Source: an uncultured Clostridia bacterium
Lineage (GTDB): Bacteria; Bacillota; Clostridia; TANB77; CAG-508
Assembly: GCA_934122085.1 (NCBI GenBank)
Contig: CAKOVS010000014.1
Location: 1-28,647, forward strand
DNA length: 28,647 nucleotides
Direction: 5' to 3'
A program made the translations under genes and the position numbers. This document shows, piece after piece, positions 22,977 to 28,647 of this stretch. Below the pieces are notes generated by a model. That model ran no database searches. It saw only the letters and a list, made by a program, of their open reading frames with translations, and was not told the origin of the DNA. The first letter of the stretch is position 1. Every line of letters starts with the position of its first letter.

Positions 22977-24140
22977 ATGTTTAATGTTACAATAATAAAT
23001 GCAAAAGGTTCAATAAAAAAAATAGCAATATTAATAGTAACTTTAATATTGCTTTTTATTATTACAAAATTCATACAAAATTTAAAATCAACAGAAATCT
23101 TCAAAATAAATTTATCAAACAAATTAGTAAAATGTTTAAATAATGAAATACCTGCTATAAATGAAATTGTATCAAAATCAAACACTACAATAAAAGAAGA
23201 AAATGAGGAAGATACAAAAAATTTTTCAGAAAGAATATTAGGTGTTGAACTTTCTAGATTAAAAGAAAGTGAAAAAATAGAAGAAAATCCTATAGAAACT
23301 CCAAGTGAAAATATAGAAAATAAGCCTGTTGAAGAAGAAAAAGATAATAATAAATCAAATGTAGATGTAAGTAATATATCAGAAAATGTCGAAACACAAA
23401 TAGTAACTCAAAATCCAATATCAGAAAGTTTTAATAATGAAATAAATGGTGTAAAAATAAAAAATGAAACATCATTTGATCTGCCAGATGATATTATGAA
23501 TACAGAATTAGACATAGATAAAAATAATATATTAATATTTCACACACACACATGTGAAAGTTATACACCAAGTGAAAAATATCAATATGAACAAACAGGA
23601 AATTTTAGAACAACAGATTTAAATTATACTGTTGCAAGATTAGGAGATGAGCTTACAAATTATTTACTTGGATTTGGATTTAAGGTAAATCATGACAAAA
23701 CATATCATGATTATCCTGCATATACAGGCTCATATTCTAGGTCATTAGAAAGTGTAAAAAAAGATTTGCAAGAAAATCCAAGTGATATAATAATAGATTT
23801 GCATAGAGATGCAATTGGAAGTAAAAGTGATTATGATCCAAGTGTCAAAATTGGTGATGATGTTGCATCACAATTAATGTTTGTAATAGGAACAAATGGA
23901 GGAGGATTATATCACCCAAATTGGCAAAACAATCTTAGATTTGCAATAAAAGTTCAAGAAATTGCAAATGAAATGTATCCAGGATTATTTAAACCAATGA
24001 TAGTAAGAAATTCAAGATATAATCAACATTTAGGAAAAGCAGCAGTAATAATAGAAGTTGGTTCAACAGGAAATACATTAGAACAAAGTTTAACAAGTAT
24101 GAAATATTTAGCAAAAGTATTTGAAAAAATAAAGAATTGA
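22977..24140 (+). CDS. spoIIP: Stage II sporulation protein P, SpoIIP amidase/endopeptidase
   Basis: SpoIIP works with SpoIID and SpoIIM during engulfment, cutting stem peptides from septal peptidoglycan. The 387-residue protein has an N-terminal membrane anchor (about 12-32), a Glu/Asn-rich linker (about 60-165) and the SpoIIP catalytic domain: HTHTCESY with His189 and Glu194, DLHRDAIG with His276, and RNSRYNQHLGKAAVIIEVGS with Glu360. These match the zinc-dependent amidase residues of the family. The ATG at 22977 has AGAAGGG 8 nt upstream; the ATG at 22970 is out of frame. In many genomes it follows gpr, which is not here. The terminator at 24201 is shared with a convergent minus-strand gene. 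Confidence 0.93.
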   Translation: MFNVTIINAKGSIKKIAILIVTLILLFIITKFIQNLKSTEIFKINLSNKLVKCLNNEIPAINEIVSKSNTTIKEENEEDTKNFSERILGVELSRLKESEKIEENPIETPSENIENKPVEEEKDNNKSNVDVSNISENVETQIVTQNPISESFNNEINGVKIKNETSFDLPDDIMNTELDIDKNNILIFHTHTCESYTPSEKYQYEQTGNFRTTDLNYTVARLGDELTNYLLGFGFKVNHDKTYHDYPAYTGSYSRSLESVKKDLQENPSDIIIDLHRDAIGSKSDYDPSVKIGDDVASQLMFVIGTNGGGLYHPNWQNNLRFAIKVQEIANEMYPGLFKPMIVRNSRYNQHLGKAAVIIEVGSTGNTLEQSLTSMKYLAKVFEKIKN

Positions 24141-24200
24141 TTATAGAAACTTCATGTAATATGAATTCTATAAATCCTAATATTTATTGTGTAAGAAAAA

Positions 24201-24231
24201 TCCCAATTAAATTTACTTTAATTGGGACTTT
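24201..24231. terminator. Bidirectional terminator between spoIIP and the cysteine-rich small gene
   Basis: TCCCAATTAAA (24201-24211) and TTTAATTGGGA (24217-24227) form an 11-bp stem around a 5-nt loop. A CTTTT tail follows on the plus strand and TTTTTC on the minus strand. The stop codon of the minus-strand gene lies inside the stem. Confidence 0.88.
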
Positions 24232-24343
24232 TATAATATGCACATTCAGAATTAGAACATATTATTATATTAGAAATAATATCATAAGAGCATTTTCCAT
24301 CTTTTTGATAAACACAATCTAAACAACAATTGATATTTGTCAA
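24218..24343 (-). CDS. Cysteine-rich 41-residue microprotein
   Basis: A convergent minus-strand gene with a TTG start (24343-24341) and a strong AGAGGT site (24356-24351) 7 nt upstream. The product reads MTNINCCLDCVYQKDGKCSY for its first 20 residues and carries six cysteines (6, 7, 10, 18, 29, 34), ending SECAYYKSPN. The spacing CxxC then YQKDGKC and a late SxCAYY recalls very small clostridial proteins with a DCxYQxDGxCxLD pattern, which databases sometimes mislabel as hydroxymyristoyl-ACP dehydratase; no such enzyme activity is credible at this size. Metal binding, or a disulfide-linked role in spores, is inference. It ends in the bidirectional terminator and has its own candidate promoter. 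A 61-codon plus-strand frame over the same bases (24137-24322) has no binding site and is rejected. Confidence 0.72.
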   Translation of the reverse strand: MTNINCCLDCVYQKDGKCSYDIISNIIICSNSECAYYKSPN

Positions 24344-24365
24344 AGATATCACCTCTTACTAAAAT

Positions 24366-24395
24366 AGTATAAACAAAAGTGAAAAAAATATTCAA
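24366..24395 (-). promoter_or_regulatory. Candidate promoter of the cysteine-rich small gene
   Basis: On the minus strand TTGAAT (24395-24390) and TATACT (24371-24366) are 18 bp apart, about 10 bp before the Shine-Dalgarno. Plausible but in very A+T-rich sequence. Confidence 0.45.
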
Positions 24396-24462
24396 AAAAG
24401 TAATAAAATAAATTAAATGTCCATATAAATTAATAAACAAAAATATATAGGAGGTTATTCAT

Positions 24463-26004
24463 ATGGATATAACAAAAGAAACTATAAAAATCAATAAGAT
24501 AATTTGTGAGAAAAAAGAACAAATAGTAGTTCAAGGAGATATGATAGTTCCAGACTCAAAGCCAGATATATTAAATACAATTAATACAGATGGAAATATT
24601 TGCATATATAAAAAAGAAGTTATGGACGGAAAATTAAGATTAGAAGGAAATATTGTTTCATATATAATGTATTTAGCAGATGGAGAGAAAAACAATTTAA
24701 GAGGATTAAATACAACACTTGATTTTTCAGAAACAATAGTTGTTCCAGAATTACAAATAGGAATGATTGTAGATATTGAACCAAATATAAAAAGTTTTGA
24801 ATGTAAAGTAATAAATGGAAGAAAAATAGGAATAAAGGCAAATGTAGAAATTTTAATAAGGATACGTTTACCTGAAGAAGCGGAAATAACAACAAATGTA
24901 AATGATGTTAATATGCAAATTTTAAGTAAAAAAGAAAAAATAAACTCATTATTATGTGAAGGAAATAATAAAACATATGTGAAAGAAAATGTAGCAATTC
25001 CAAATACAGACAATTTAGCAGAAATATTAAATGCAAAAATAAATTTAGTTGATAAAGATATAAAAATAAGTTATAACAAAATACTTGCAAAATCAGAAAT
25101 AGAATTAAAACTTGTGTATTTAACAGATGATGGAAGAATTTGCAAAACAATAGGCAGAGTTCCATTAGTTGGCTTTATAGATATGCCAGATATCAAAGAA
25201 GAAAATATATGTGATACAACATATTTAATAAAAAATTTAATAATAAAACCAAATTCAGTAGAAGAACATACTGTTTATTTAGAGGTTGAAGTTGAGATAA
25301 ATTGTATTTCATATGAAGAAAAAGAAATACAAGTAATACAAGATTTATATTGCCCAGGTGAAAGAGTAAATTATGATTTAAAAACATTAAAAACAACATC
25401 AGATAGAAACACATTGAAAAATACATGTCAAATAAGAGAAAAAGTAAATATGCCTGAAATAGGAAGCGGGGAAATTATAAATACATCAATACAAACATCT
25501 ATAACCAAAGAAAATAGATTAAGTGGAAAAATAGCATTAGAAGGAGAGCTGGAGGTAAACTTAATATATACAGATATATCAACAATAGGAATAAATAGTA
25601 AAACAATAACAATACCATTTACTCAAACAATAGAAGGAGTAGAAAATAATTGTAATACAAGCACAAGAATAGAAGTTGGAACACAAGAATTTACAAATCA
25701 GAGTGGAACAATTGATGCAAATGTAGATTTGAATTTTGAAACATTGACATATAAAAATGTTGAGATACCAGCAATTAATAATATAACAGAAGAAACTGAA
25801 GATGATTTAGAAGATTACAGTGTTATAATTTATGTTGTAAAAGATGGAGATACATTATGGAAAATTGCGAAAAAATATGGAAGTACAGTTGATGACATAG
25901 TTAGAGTAAATGGAATTGAAAATCCTGATAAAATTAATATTGGAGAAAAAATATATATACCTAAATATGTACTAAAAAGAGCCAAAGAGCCAATAGTAAT
26001 ATAA
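24463..26004 (+). CDS. sipL: SPOCS/DUF3794 and LysM spore protein, SipL-like
   Basis: In Clostridioides difficile SipL binds the coat ATPase SpoIVA and is needed to localise coat on the forespore. This 513-residue product has the same architecture and about the same length: three DUF3794-like (SPOCS) units, roughly 18-130, 165-285 and 295-430, beginning with VVQGDMIVPDSKPDIL, and a C-terminal LysM (about 457-503, VKDGDTLWKIAKKYG ... INIGEKIYIPKYV). No signal peptide or membrane helix, consistent with action in the mother-cell cytoplasm. AGGAGGT lies about 6 nt before the ATG. The spoIVA gene is not in the window. yunB follows after a single base. The SipL name rests on architecture and sporulation context; another DUF3794-LysM paralogue is the alternative. 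Confidence 0.8.
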   Translation: MDITKETIKINKIICEKKEQIVVQGDMIVPDSKPDILNTINTDGNICIYKKEVMDGKLRLEGNIVSYIMYLADGEKNNLRGLNTTLDFSETIVVPELQIGMIVDIEPNIKSFECKVINGRKIGIKANVEILIRIRLPEEAEITTNVNDVNMQILSKKEKINSLLCEGNNKTYVKENVAIPNTDNLAEILNAKINLVDKDIKISYNKILAKSEIELKLVYLTDDGRICKTIGRVPLVGFIDMPDIKEENICDTTYLIKNLIIKPNSVEEHTVYLEVEVEINCISYEEKEIQVIQDLYCPGERVNYDLKTLKTTSDRNTLKNTCQIREKVNMPEIGSGEIINTSIQTSITKENRLSGKIALEGELEVNLIYTDISTIGINSKTITIPFTQTIEGVENNCNTSTRIEVGTQEFTNQSGTIDANVDLNFETLTYKNVEIPAINNITEETEDDLEDYSVIIYVVKDGDTLWKIAKKYGSTVDDIVRVNGIENPDKINIGEKIYIPKYVLKRAKEPIVI

Positions 26005-26005
26005 T

Positions 26006-26734
26006 ATGGATAAAATTTATTCAAGAAAAAGGTTTATAATAAAGCCTATTGGCAGATTTCGTGGAAAAAATGCCAATTTAAAAAATATAAAATTAGCAAA
26101 AAAGATTATAAAATTCATATCAATAATTTTAATTGGAGTATATGGATTTAAAATTGGATTTGATTATTTAGAACCAGTATATGAAGCAATGTGTAATGAA
26201 AAAGTTAAATATACAGCAACAATTATAACAAATCAGCAATCAACAATAGTAATGGATCAATATAAATATGAAGAATTATATACAATTGAAAAAGATTCAA
26301 ATGGAAATGTATCTGCTATAAAATCAAATGTAGCAGTAGTAAATAATATTATTTCAGACTTGACTGAAAAAATACAACAAGAATTTGAAAAGATACCAAC
26401 AGAAAAAATTTATATAACATTAGGAAATTTGACAGGAAAATATCTATTATCAGGATTTGGACCAAGAATACCTATAAAAATTTCTATGACAGGAAGTGTT
26501 GATACAGAAATAAAAAGTGAATTCATCTCACAAGGAATAAACCAAACATTACATAGAGTATATGTTAATTTTAATTGTGATATGGCTGTTGTAACACCAA
26601 TGAAAAGATATAATCAGAATGTAGTAAATCAATTTATTATTGCAGAACATGTTATTGTTGGAAACATTCCGAATGCTTATTATAATTTAGAAGGATTTGA
26701 AAAACCATCAAATACAATAAATCTAATGAAATAA
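26006..26734 (+). CDS. yunB: Sporulation protein YunB
   Basis: YunB is a sigma-E-dependent membrane protein of the mother cell with an ill-defined role in late spore formation. The 242-residue product has one membrane segment (about 35-52), an EPVYEAMCNEKVKY start to the extracytoplasmic part, and typical blocks KIYITLGNLTGKYLLSGFGPRIPIKI, SQGINQTLHRVYVNFNCDMAVVTP and AEHVIVGNIPNAYYN. It begins one base after the sipL-like stop codon and has no visible Shine-Dalgarno, so translation probably depends on terminating ribosomes from the upstream gene. Confidence 0.9.
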   Translation: MDKIYSRKRFIIKPIGRFRGKNANLKNIKLAKKIIKFISIILIGVYGFKIGFDYLEPVYEAMCNEKVKYTATIITNQQSTIVMDQYKYEELYTIEKDSNGNVSAIKSNVAVVNNIISDLTEKIQQEFEKIPTEKIYITLGNLTGKYLLSGFGPRIPIKISMTGSVDTEIKSEFISQGINQTLHRVYVNFNCDMAVVTPMKRYNQNVVNQFIIAEHVIVGNIPNAYYNLEGFEKPSNTINLMK

Positions 26735-26737
26735 ATA

Positions 26738-26766
26738 TTGACTAAAGCCCTAATTTGTTATATTAT
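26738..26766 (+). promoter_or_regulatory. Promoter of the HNH/ParB-like two-gene cassette
   Basis: TTGACT (26738-26743) and TATTAT (26761-26766) with a 17-bp spacer, 31 bp before the first gene and right behind yunB. Confidence 0.62.
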
Positions 26767-26797
26767 CAAAATAATAAAAAGCAAAGGAGGGCTTTTG

Positions 26798-27451
26798 ATG
26801 ATTATCGAAGTTCCAAAAGGCTATACTTTCACAAAGGAAGGAGATATTATTGCATTTGAAGAAAATTCTATTTTAAAAATGAAAGGACGGCAAGGAAAAT
26901 TTCAAGATATAATGTATGATATAACATATAAATTGAAAGGAAATGATAGATGTTATTATTGTGGTGAAAAGGTTAATCCTAGCAAAATAACATTAGACCA
27001 TGTTTACCCACAAGCATTAGGAGGTCCATCTATTCCACAAAACATGGTACCTGCTTGTAGAAATTGTAATGGAAAAAAAGAGGATATGACTCCTGAACAA
27101 TTTAGAGCTTATATTGAATTGAAAGATAAAGGATTGCAAGCACAATTTAGGAGAGAATATTTTCAAACTAAGACATTTCAAACAAGATGGGTACATATTT
27201 TACCAGAAGGTTGGATTAATGAAACACCTATATCTGATTTGATTGTAACAATTGATTTATCAGATACAAGTACAAATAAGTATAAAAAGATTAAAGAATA
27301 TTATACTAGATGTCGGCAGTTTCCAAAACCAATCATTGTTGATTGTCATAACTTTGTACTTGATGGTTTTACAGCAGTTCTCTATGCAAAAAATAATCGA
27401 ATAAAAGAAATACCCACTATTATTCTTGAAAATGTTGAAGTAATATTTTGA
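26798..27451 (+). CDS. HNH endonuclease fused to a ParB-like domain
   Basis: 217 residues from ATG 26798, with AAGGAGG (26784-26790) 7 nt upstream; a longer TTG-started frame runs back into the promoter. After a 45-residue N-terminal segment comes a full HNH module: Cys52-x2-Cys55, Asp67-His68 (TLDHVYP), Asn82 and Cys87-x2-Cys90 (VPACRNCNGKK). The C-terminal third (about 150-217) has DLSDTSTNKYKKIKEYY, KPIIVDCHNFVLDGFTAVLYAK and EIPTIIL, which follows the ParB/sulfiredoxin N-terminal pattern, with LDGFTA in place of the usual DGhhR. A nuclease with a ParB-like sensor or second nucleotide-processing domain fits a defence or mobile-element role, but this is inference. Codons are less A-biased than in neighbouring genes. 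Confidence 0.8.
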   Translation: MIIEVPKGYTFTKEGDIIAFEENSILKMKGRQGKFQDIMYDITYKLKGNDRCYYCGEKVNPSKITLDHVYPQALGGPSIPQNMVPACRNCNGKKEDMTPEQFRAYIELKDKGLQAQFRREYFQTKTFQTRWVHILPEGWINETPISDLIVTIDLSDTSTNKYKKIKEYYTRCRQFPKPIIVDCHNFVLDGFTAVLYAKNNRIKEIPTIILENVEVIF

Positions 27452-27478
27452 TTGGCATACATATAATGGAGGAAAATT

Positions 27479-28111
27479 ATGATTACAATTGACAATTATT
27501 CTTTTATTTGTATTGGAGACAATAAAGTAATGAGACTAGCAAGGCCAAATGAAATGAATGATTCAAGACGGAGAATCGTTGTTGTAGGAAAAATTGCTGG
27601 TGATAAGTTCAATGCAAAAGTTAATATAATTGAAGTACAAAGATATGAAAAAACATATATTATAGGAAGTTATAATTCATATAATACCACATATTATTTA
27701 GGAACGAAATCAAAAGAAATGATGGTATTTGAAAAAATGGTAAGAGAAAATATTCCTGTAATAACAAATTTTTCAATTGGGTATGCATATTATAGTGGAA
27801 AAATTGGGAAACATATTCCATATATTCTTGGACAGGTCGGACATGAAAAGAAAGAAAAACTTATTTTAGTAGATAGTCAAAATTTTGAAGAAAATACTAT
27901 TATAGATGTAAATGGTCAAAAATACTTTGTGGATTGGCTTGGAATGCTCTCTAAGCAATATCAAAAGTTAATTACTGAAATGAATTGTTTTCCTATGAGC
28001 TTAAAAAAGTATTTTGGGGTATTTTGTGAAAAAGGATTAAAAATAGATTTGTTTGCACTTAATAATTATCTTCCTATTCTTGGAATAGCAAGAACATTTA
28101 AAATTAAATGA
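27479..28111 (+). CDS. Unknown 210-residue partner of the HNH/ParB-like protein
   Basis: I do not recognise this protein. It starts at an ATG with TGGAGGA about 5 nt upstream, 27 bp after the HNH gene, and the two share a promoter and a terminator, so they very likely form one unit. The sequence is mixed alpha/beta without membrane segment, signal peptide or cysteine pair. Features that stand out are a basic SRRRIVVVGKIAGD segment near residue 30, a tyrosine-rich stretch (about 55-72, YEKTYIIGSYNSYNTTYYL) and a C-terminal helical part around WLGMLSKQYQKLITEMN. Base composition matches the HNH gene more than the flanking sporulation genes. Role as antitoxin, specificity or effector subunit cannot be told from the sequence. 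Confidence 0.72.
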   Translation: MITIDNYSFICIGDNKVMRLARPNEMNDSRRRIVVVGKIAGDKFNAKVNIIEVQRYEKTYIIGSYNSYNTTYYLGTKSKEMMVFEKMVRENIPVITNFSIGYAYYSGKIGKHIPYILGQVGHEKKEKLILVDSQNFEENTIIDVNGQKYFVDWLGMLSKQYQKLITEMNCFPMSLKKYFGVFCEKGLKIDLFALNNYLPILGIARTFKIK

Positions 28112-28120
28112 TTCTGAACC

Positions 28121-28163
28121 AAAAGAAAAAGTTTGTCTTAGAAAGGCAAGCTTTTTCTTTTTT
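28121..28163 (+). terminator. Terminator of the HNH cassette
   Basis: A 17-bp stem (28121-28137 with 28145-28161, two G.U pairs), 7-nt loop and T run. It closes the two-gene unit cleanly. Confidence 0.9.
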
Positions 28164-28174
28164 CTGTACTATAT

Positions 28175-28201
28175 AAAATGATTAAGTATATAACTTAATG
28201 A
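28175..28201 (+). repeat. Near-palindromic 27-bp repeat, copy 1
   Basis: Arms GATTAAGT and ACTTAATG flank the core ATATA. The same 27 bp recur at 28343-28369 with the core inverted to TATAT. The 438-bp gap 28112-28549 that holds both copies has no gene that I can support. Confidence 0.7.
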
Positions 28202-28342
28202 TATATTTTCTAATGAAAATTTTATCAATAAAAATAAGTAATGTCAATGGAAACAAAACAATTTAATAAAATAAACTTCATTATTTTTTTGTTCTTATAA
28301 AATCTCTTAAAAGTGCTTGAATTAAGATATCTTCTTAATACT

Positions 28343-28369
28343 AAAATGATTAAGTTATATACTTAATGA
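28343..28369 (+). repeat. Near-palindromic 27-bp repeat, copy 2
   Basis: Identical to copy 1 in flanks and arms, with the 5-bp core TATAT, so the inner 19 bp are the exact reverse complement of those in copy 1. Each arm is a 7-bp perfect inverted repeat (ATTAAGT/ACTTAAT). An operator for a dimeric regulator or a recombinase site would look like this. Confidence 0.7.
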
Positions 28370-28385
28370 CAAAAATATTACTGCA

Positions 28386-28439
28386 CATATTGCATAACTT
28401 TAAAATATACATTATAATTAAAATGAGATATGCAATATG
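28386..28439 (+). promoter_or_regulatory. Pilin-like gene promoter bracketed by an 11-bp inverted repeat
   Basis: TTGCAT (28390-28395) and TATAAT (28413-28418) are 17 bp apart. CATATTGCATA (28386-28396) covers the -35, and its perfect complement TATGCAATATG (28429-28439) lies just past the start site. A repressor binding both arms would hold the promoter in a loop; as RNA only the right arm would be transcribed, which favours DNA-level control. The distance to the start codon leaves a leader of about 125 nt containing an AGTC-AAAA-GACT hairpin and a second AAGGAGGG without a start codon. Confidence 0.55.
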
Positions 28440-28549
28440 CAAAGTAAAAATATTTGCAAAGAAATACAAAAGAGAAGGAGGGAAAAGCAAAGTCAAAAGA
28501 CTATAAAATAAAAAATAAGAAACACAAAGATAAAGGAGGATAAAAACAA

Positions 28550-28647
28550 ATGAACAATAGAAAAAAGGAAAAAGGAATAACATTAATAGCATTAGCAGTA
28601 ACAATAATAGTAATGTTAATATTAGCAGGAGTAACAATAGCAGCATT
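28550..28647 (+). CDS. Type IV pilin-like prepilin, 5' part only
   Basis: The frame runs off the window after 32 codons. AAAGGAGGA (28532-28540) lies 9 nt before the ATG. The protein starts with a short basic leader MNNRKKEKG, followed by a strongly hydrophobic helix beginning ITLIALAVTIIVMLILAG. Prepilin peptidase would cut after Gly9. The usual Glu at mature position 5 is Ala here, a variant I associate with clostridial pseudopilin-like surface proteins. The mature domain, and so the kind of pilin or secreted protein, cannot be seen. Confidence 0.8.
   Translation, partial: MNNRKKEKGITLIALAVTIIVMLILAGVTIAA

Noticed and set aside
24137..24322. A 61-codon plus-strand frame after spoIIP
   Set aside because: No ribosome binding site, runs through the bidirectional terminator, odd Ile/Tyr/Arg composition, and the opposite strand holds a better-supported gene.
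1..28647. tRNA or rRNA genes, CRISPR arrays, transposase genes
   Set aside because: None seen; no regular spaced repeats, no cloverleaf-like G+C-rich islands and no recognisable transposase.

Overview
The window looks like chromosome of a spore-forming, low-GC Bacillota, most likely a member of the Clostridia and possibly an uncultured gut lineage. The evidence is extreme A+T content, strong AGGAGG-type ribosome binding sites, near-consensus sigma-A promoters, and a dense set of endospore genes: spoIIAA-spoIIAB-sigF, spoIID-spoIIQ, spoVS, spoIIP, a sipL-like gene and yunB. SipL-type proteins and the spoIID-spoIIQ adjacency are clostridial traits. I see no rRNA, tRNA, CRISPR array or transposase gene.

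Layout. 1-5175: an unrecognised HTH-repeat protein, miaB and mutS in one apparent operon with a terminator that reaches into mutS. 5176-8884: the sigma-F control operon (anti-anti-sigma, anti-sigma, sigma-F), then spoIID and spoIIQ of the engulfment machinery. 8885-9374: a stand-alone 93-codon gene with its own perfect promoter, leader hairpin and terminator. 9375-12949: a complete dTDP-L-rhamnose operon in the order rfbD-rfbA-rfbC-rfbB. 12950-13346: a 60-codon orphan gene. 13347-16580: ymdB, spoVS and an orphan oligopeptide-binding protein. 16581-22912: recA (with a probable LexA box), recJ, rel and a metallo-beta-lactamase-fold hydrolase. 22977-26734: spoIIP, a minus-strand cysteine-rich microprotein gene, sipL-like and yunB. 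26735-28163: a two-gene cassette (HNH plus ParB-like fusion, and an unknown 210-residue protein) with its own promoter and terminator. 28164-28647: a repeat-rich regulatory region and the start of a type IV pilin-like gene cut by the window edge.

The most interesting material lies between the genes. Two copies of a roughly 110-nt two-hairpin motif (13349-13458, 14773-14883) differ mainly by base changes that keep the pairing, which is direct evidence for a conserved RNA or DNA fold. A second family of about 168 bp with perfect terminal inverted repeats (16591-16759, 19774-19940) also shows compensatory changes. Other points of note are a hairpin that appears to bring a distant Shine-Dalgarno to the rfbC start codon, a hidden 41-residue six-cysteine protein on the minus strand, and an inverted repeat bracketing the pilin-like promoter. 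All functional statements rest on motif recognition by eye; no database search was run.
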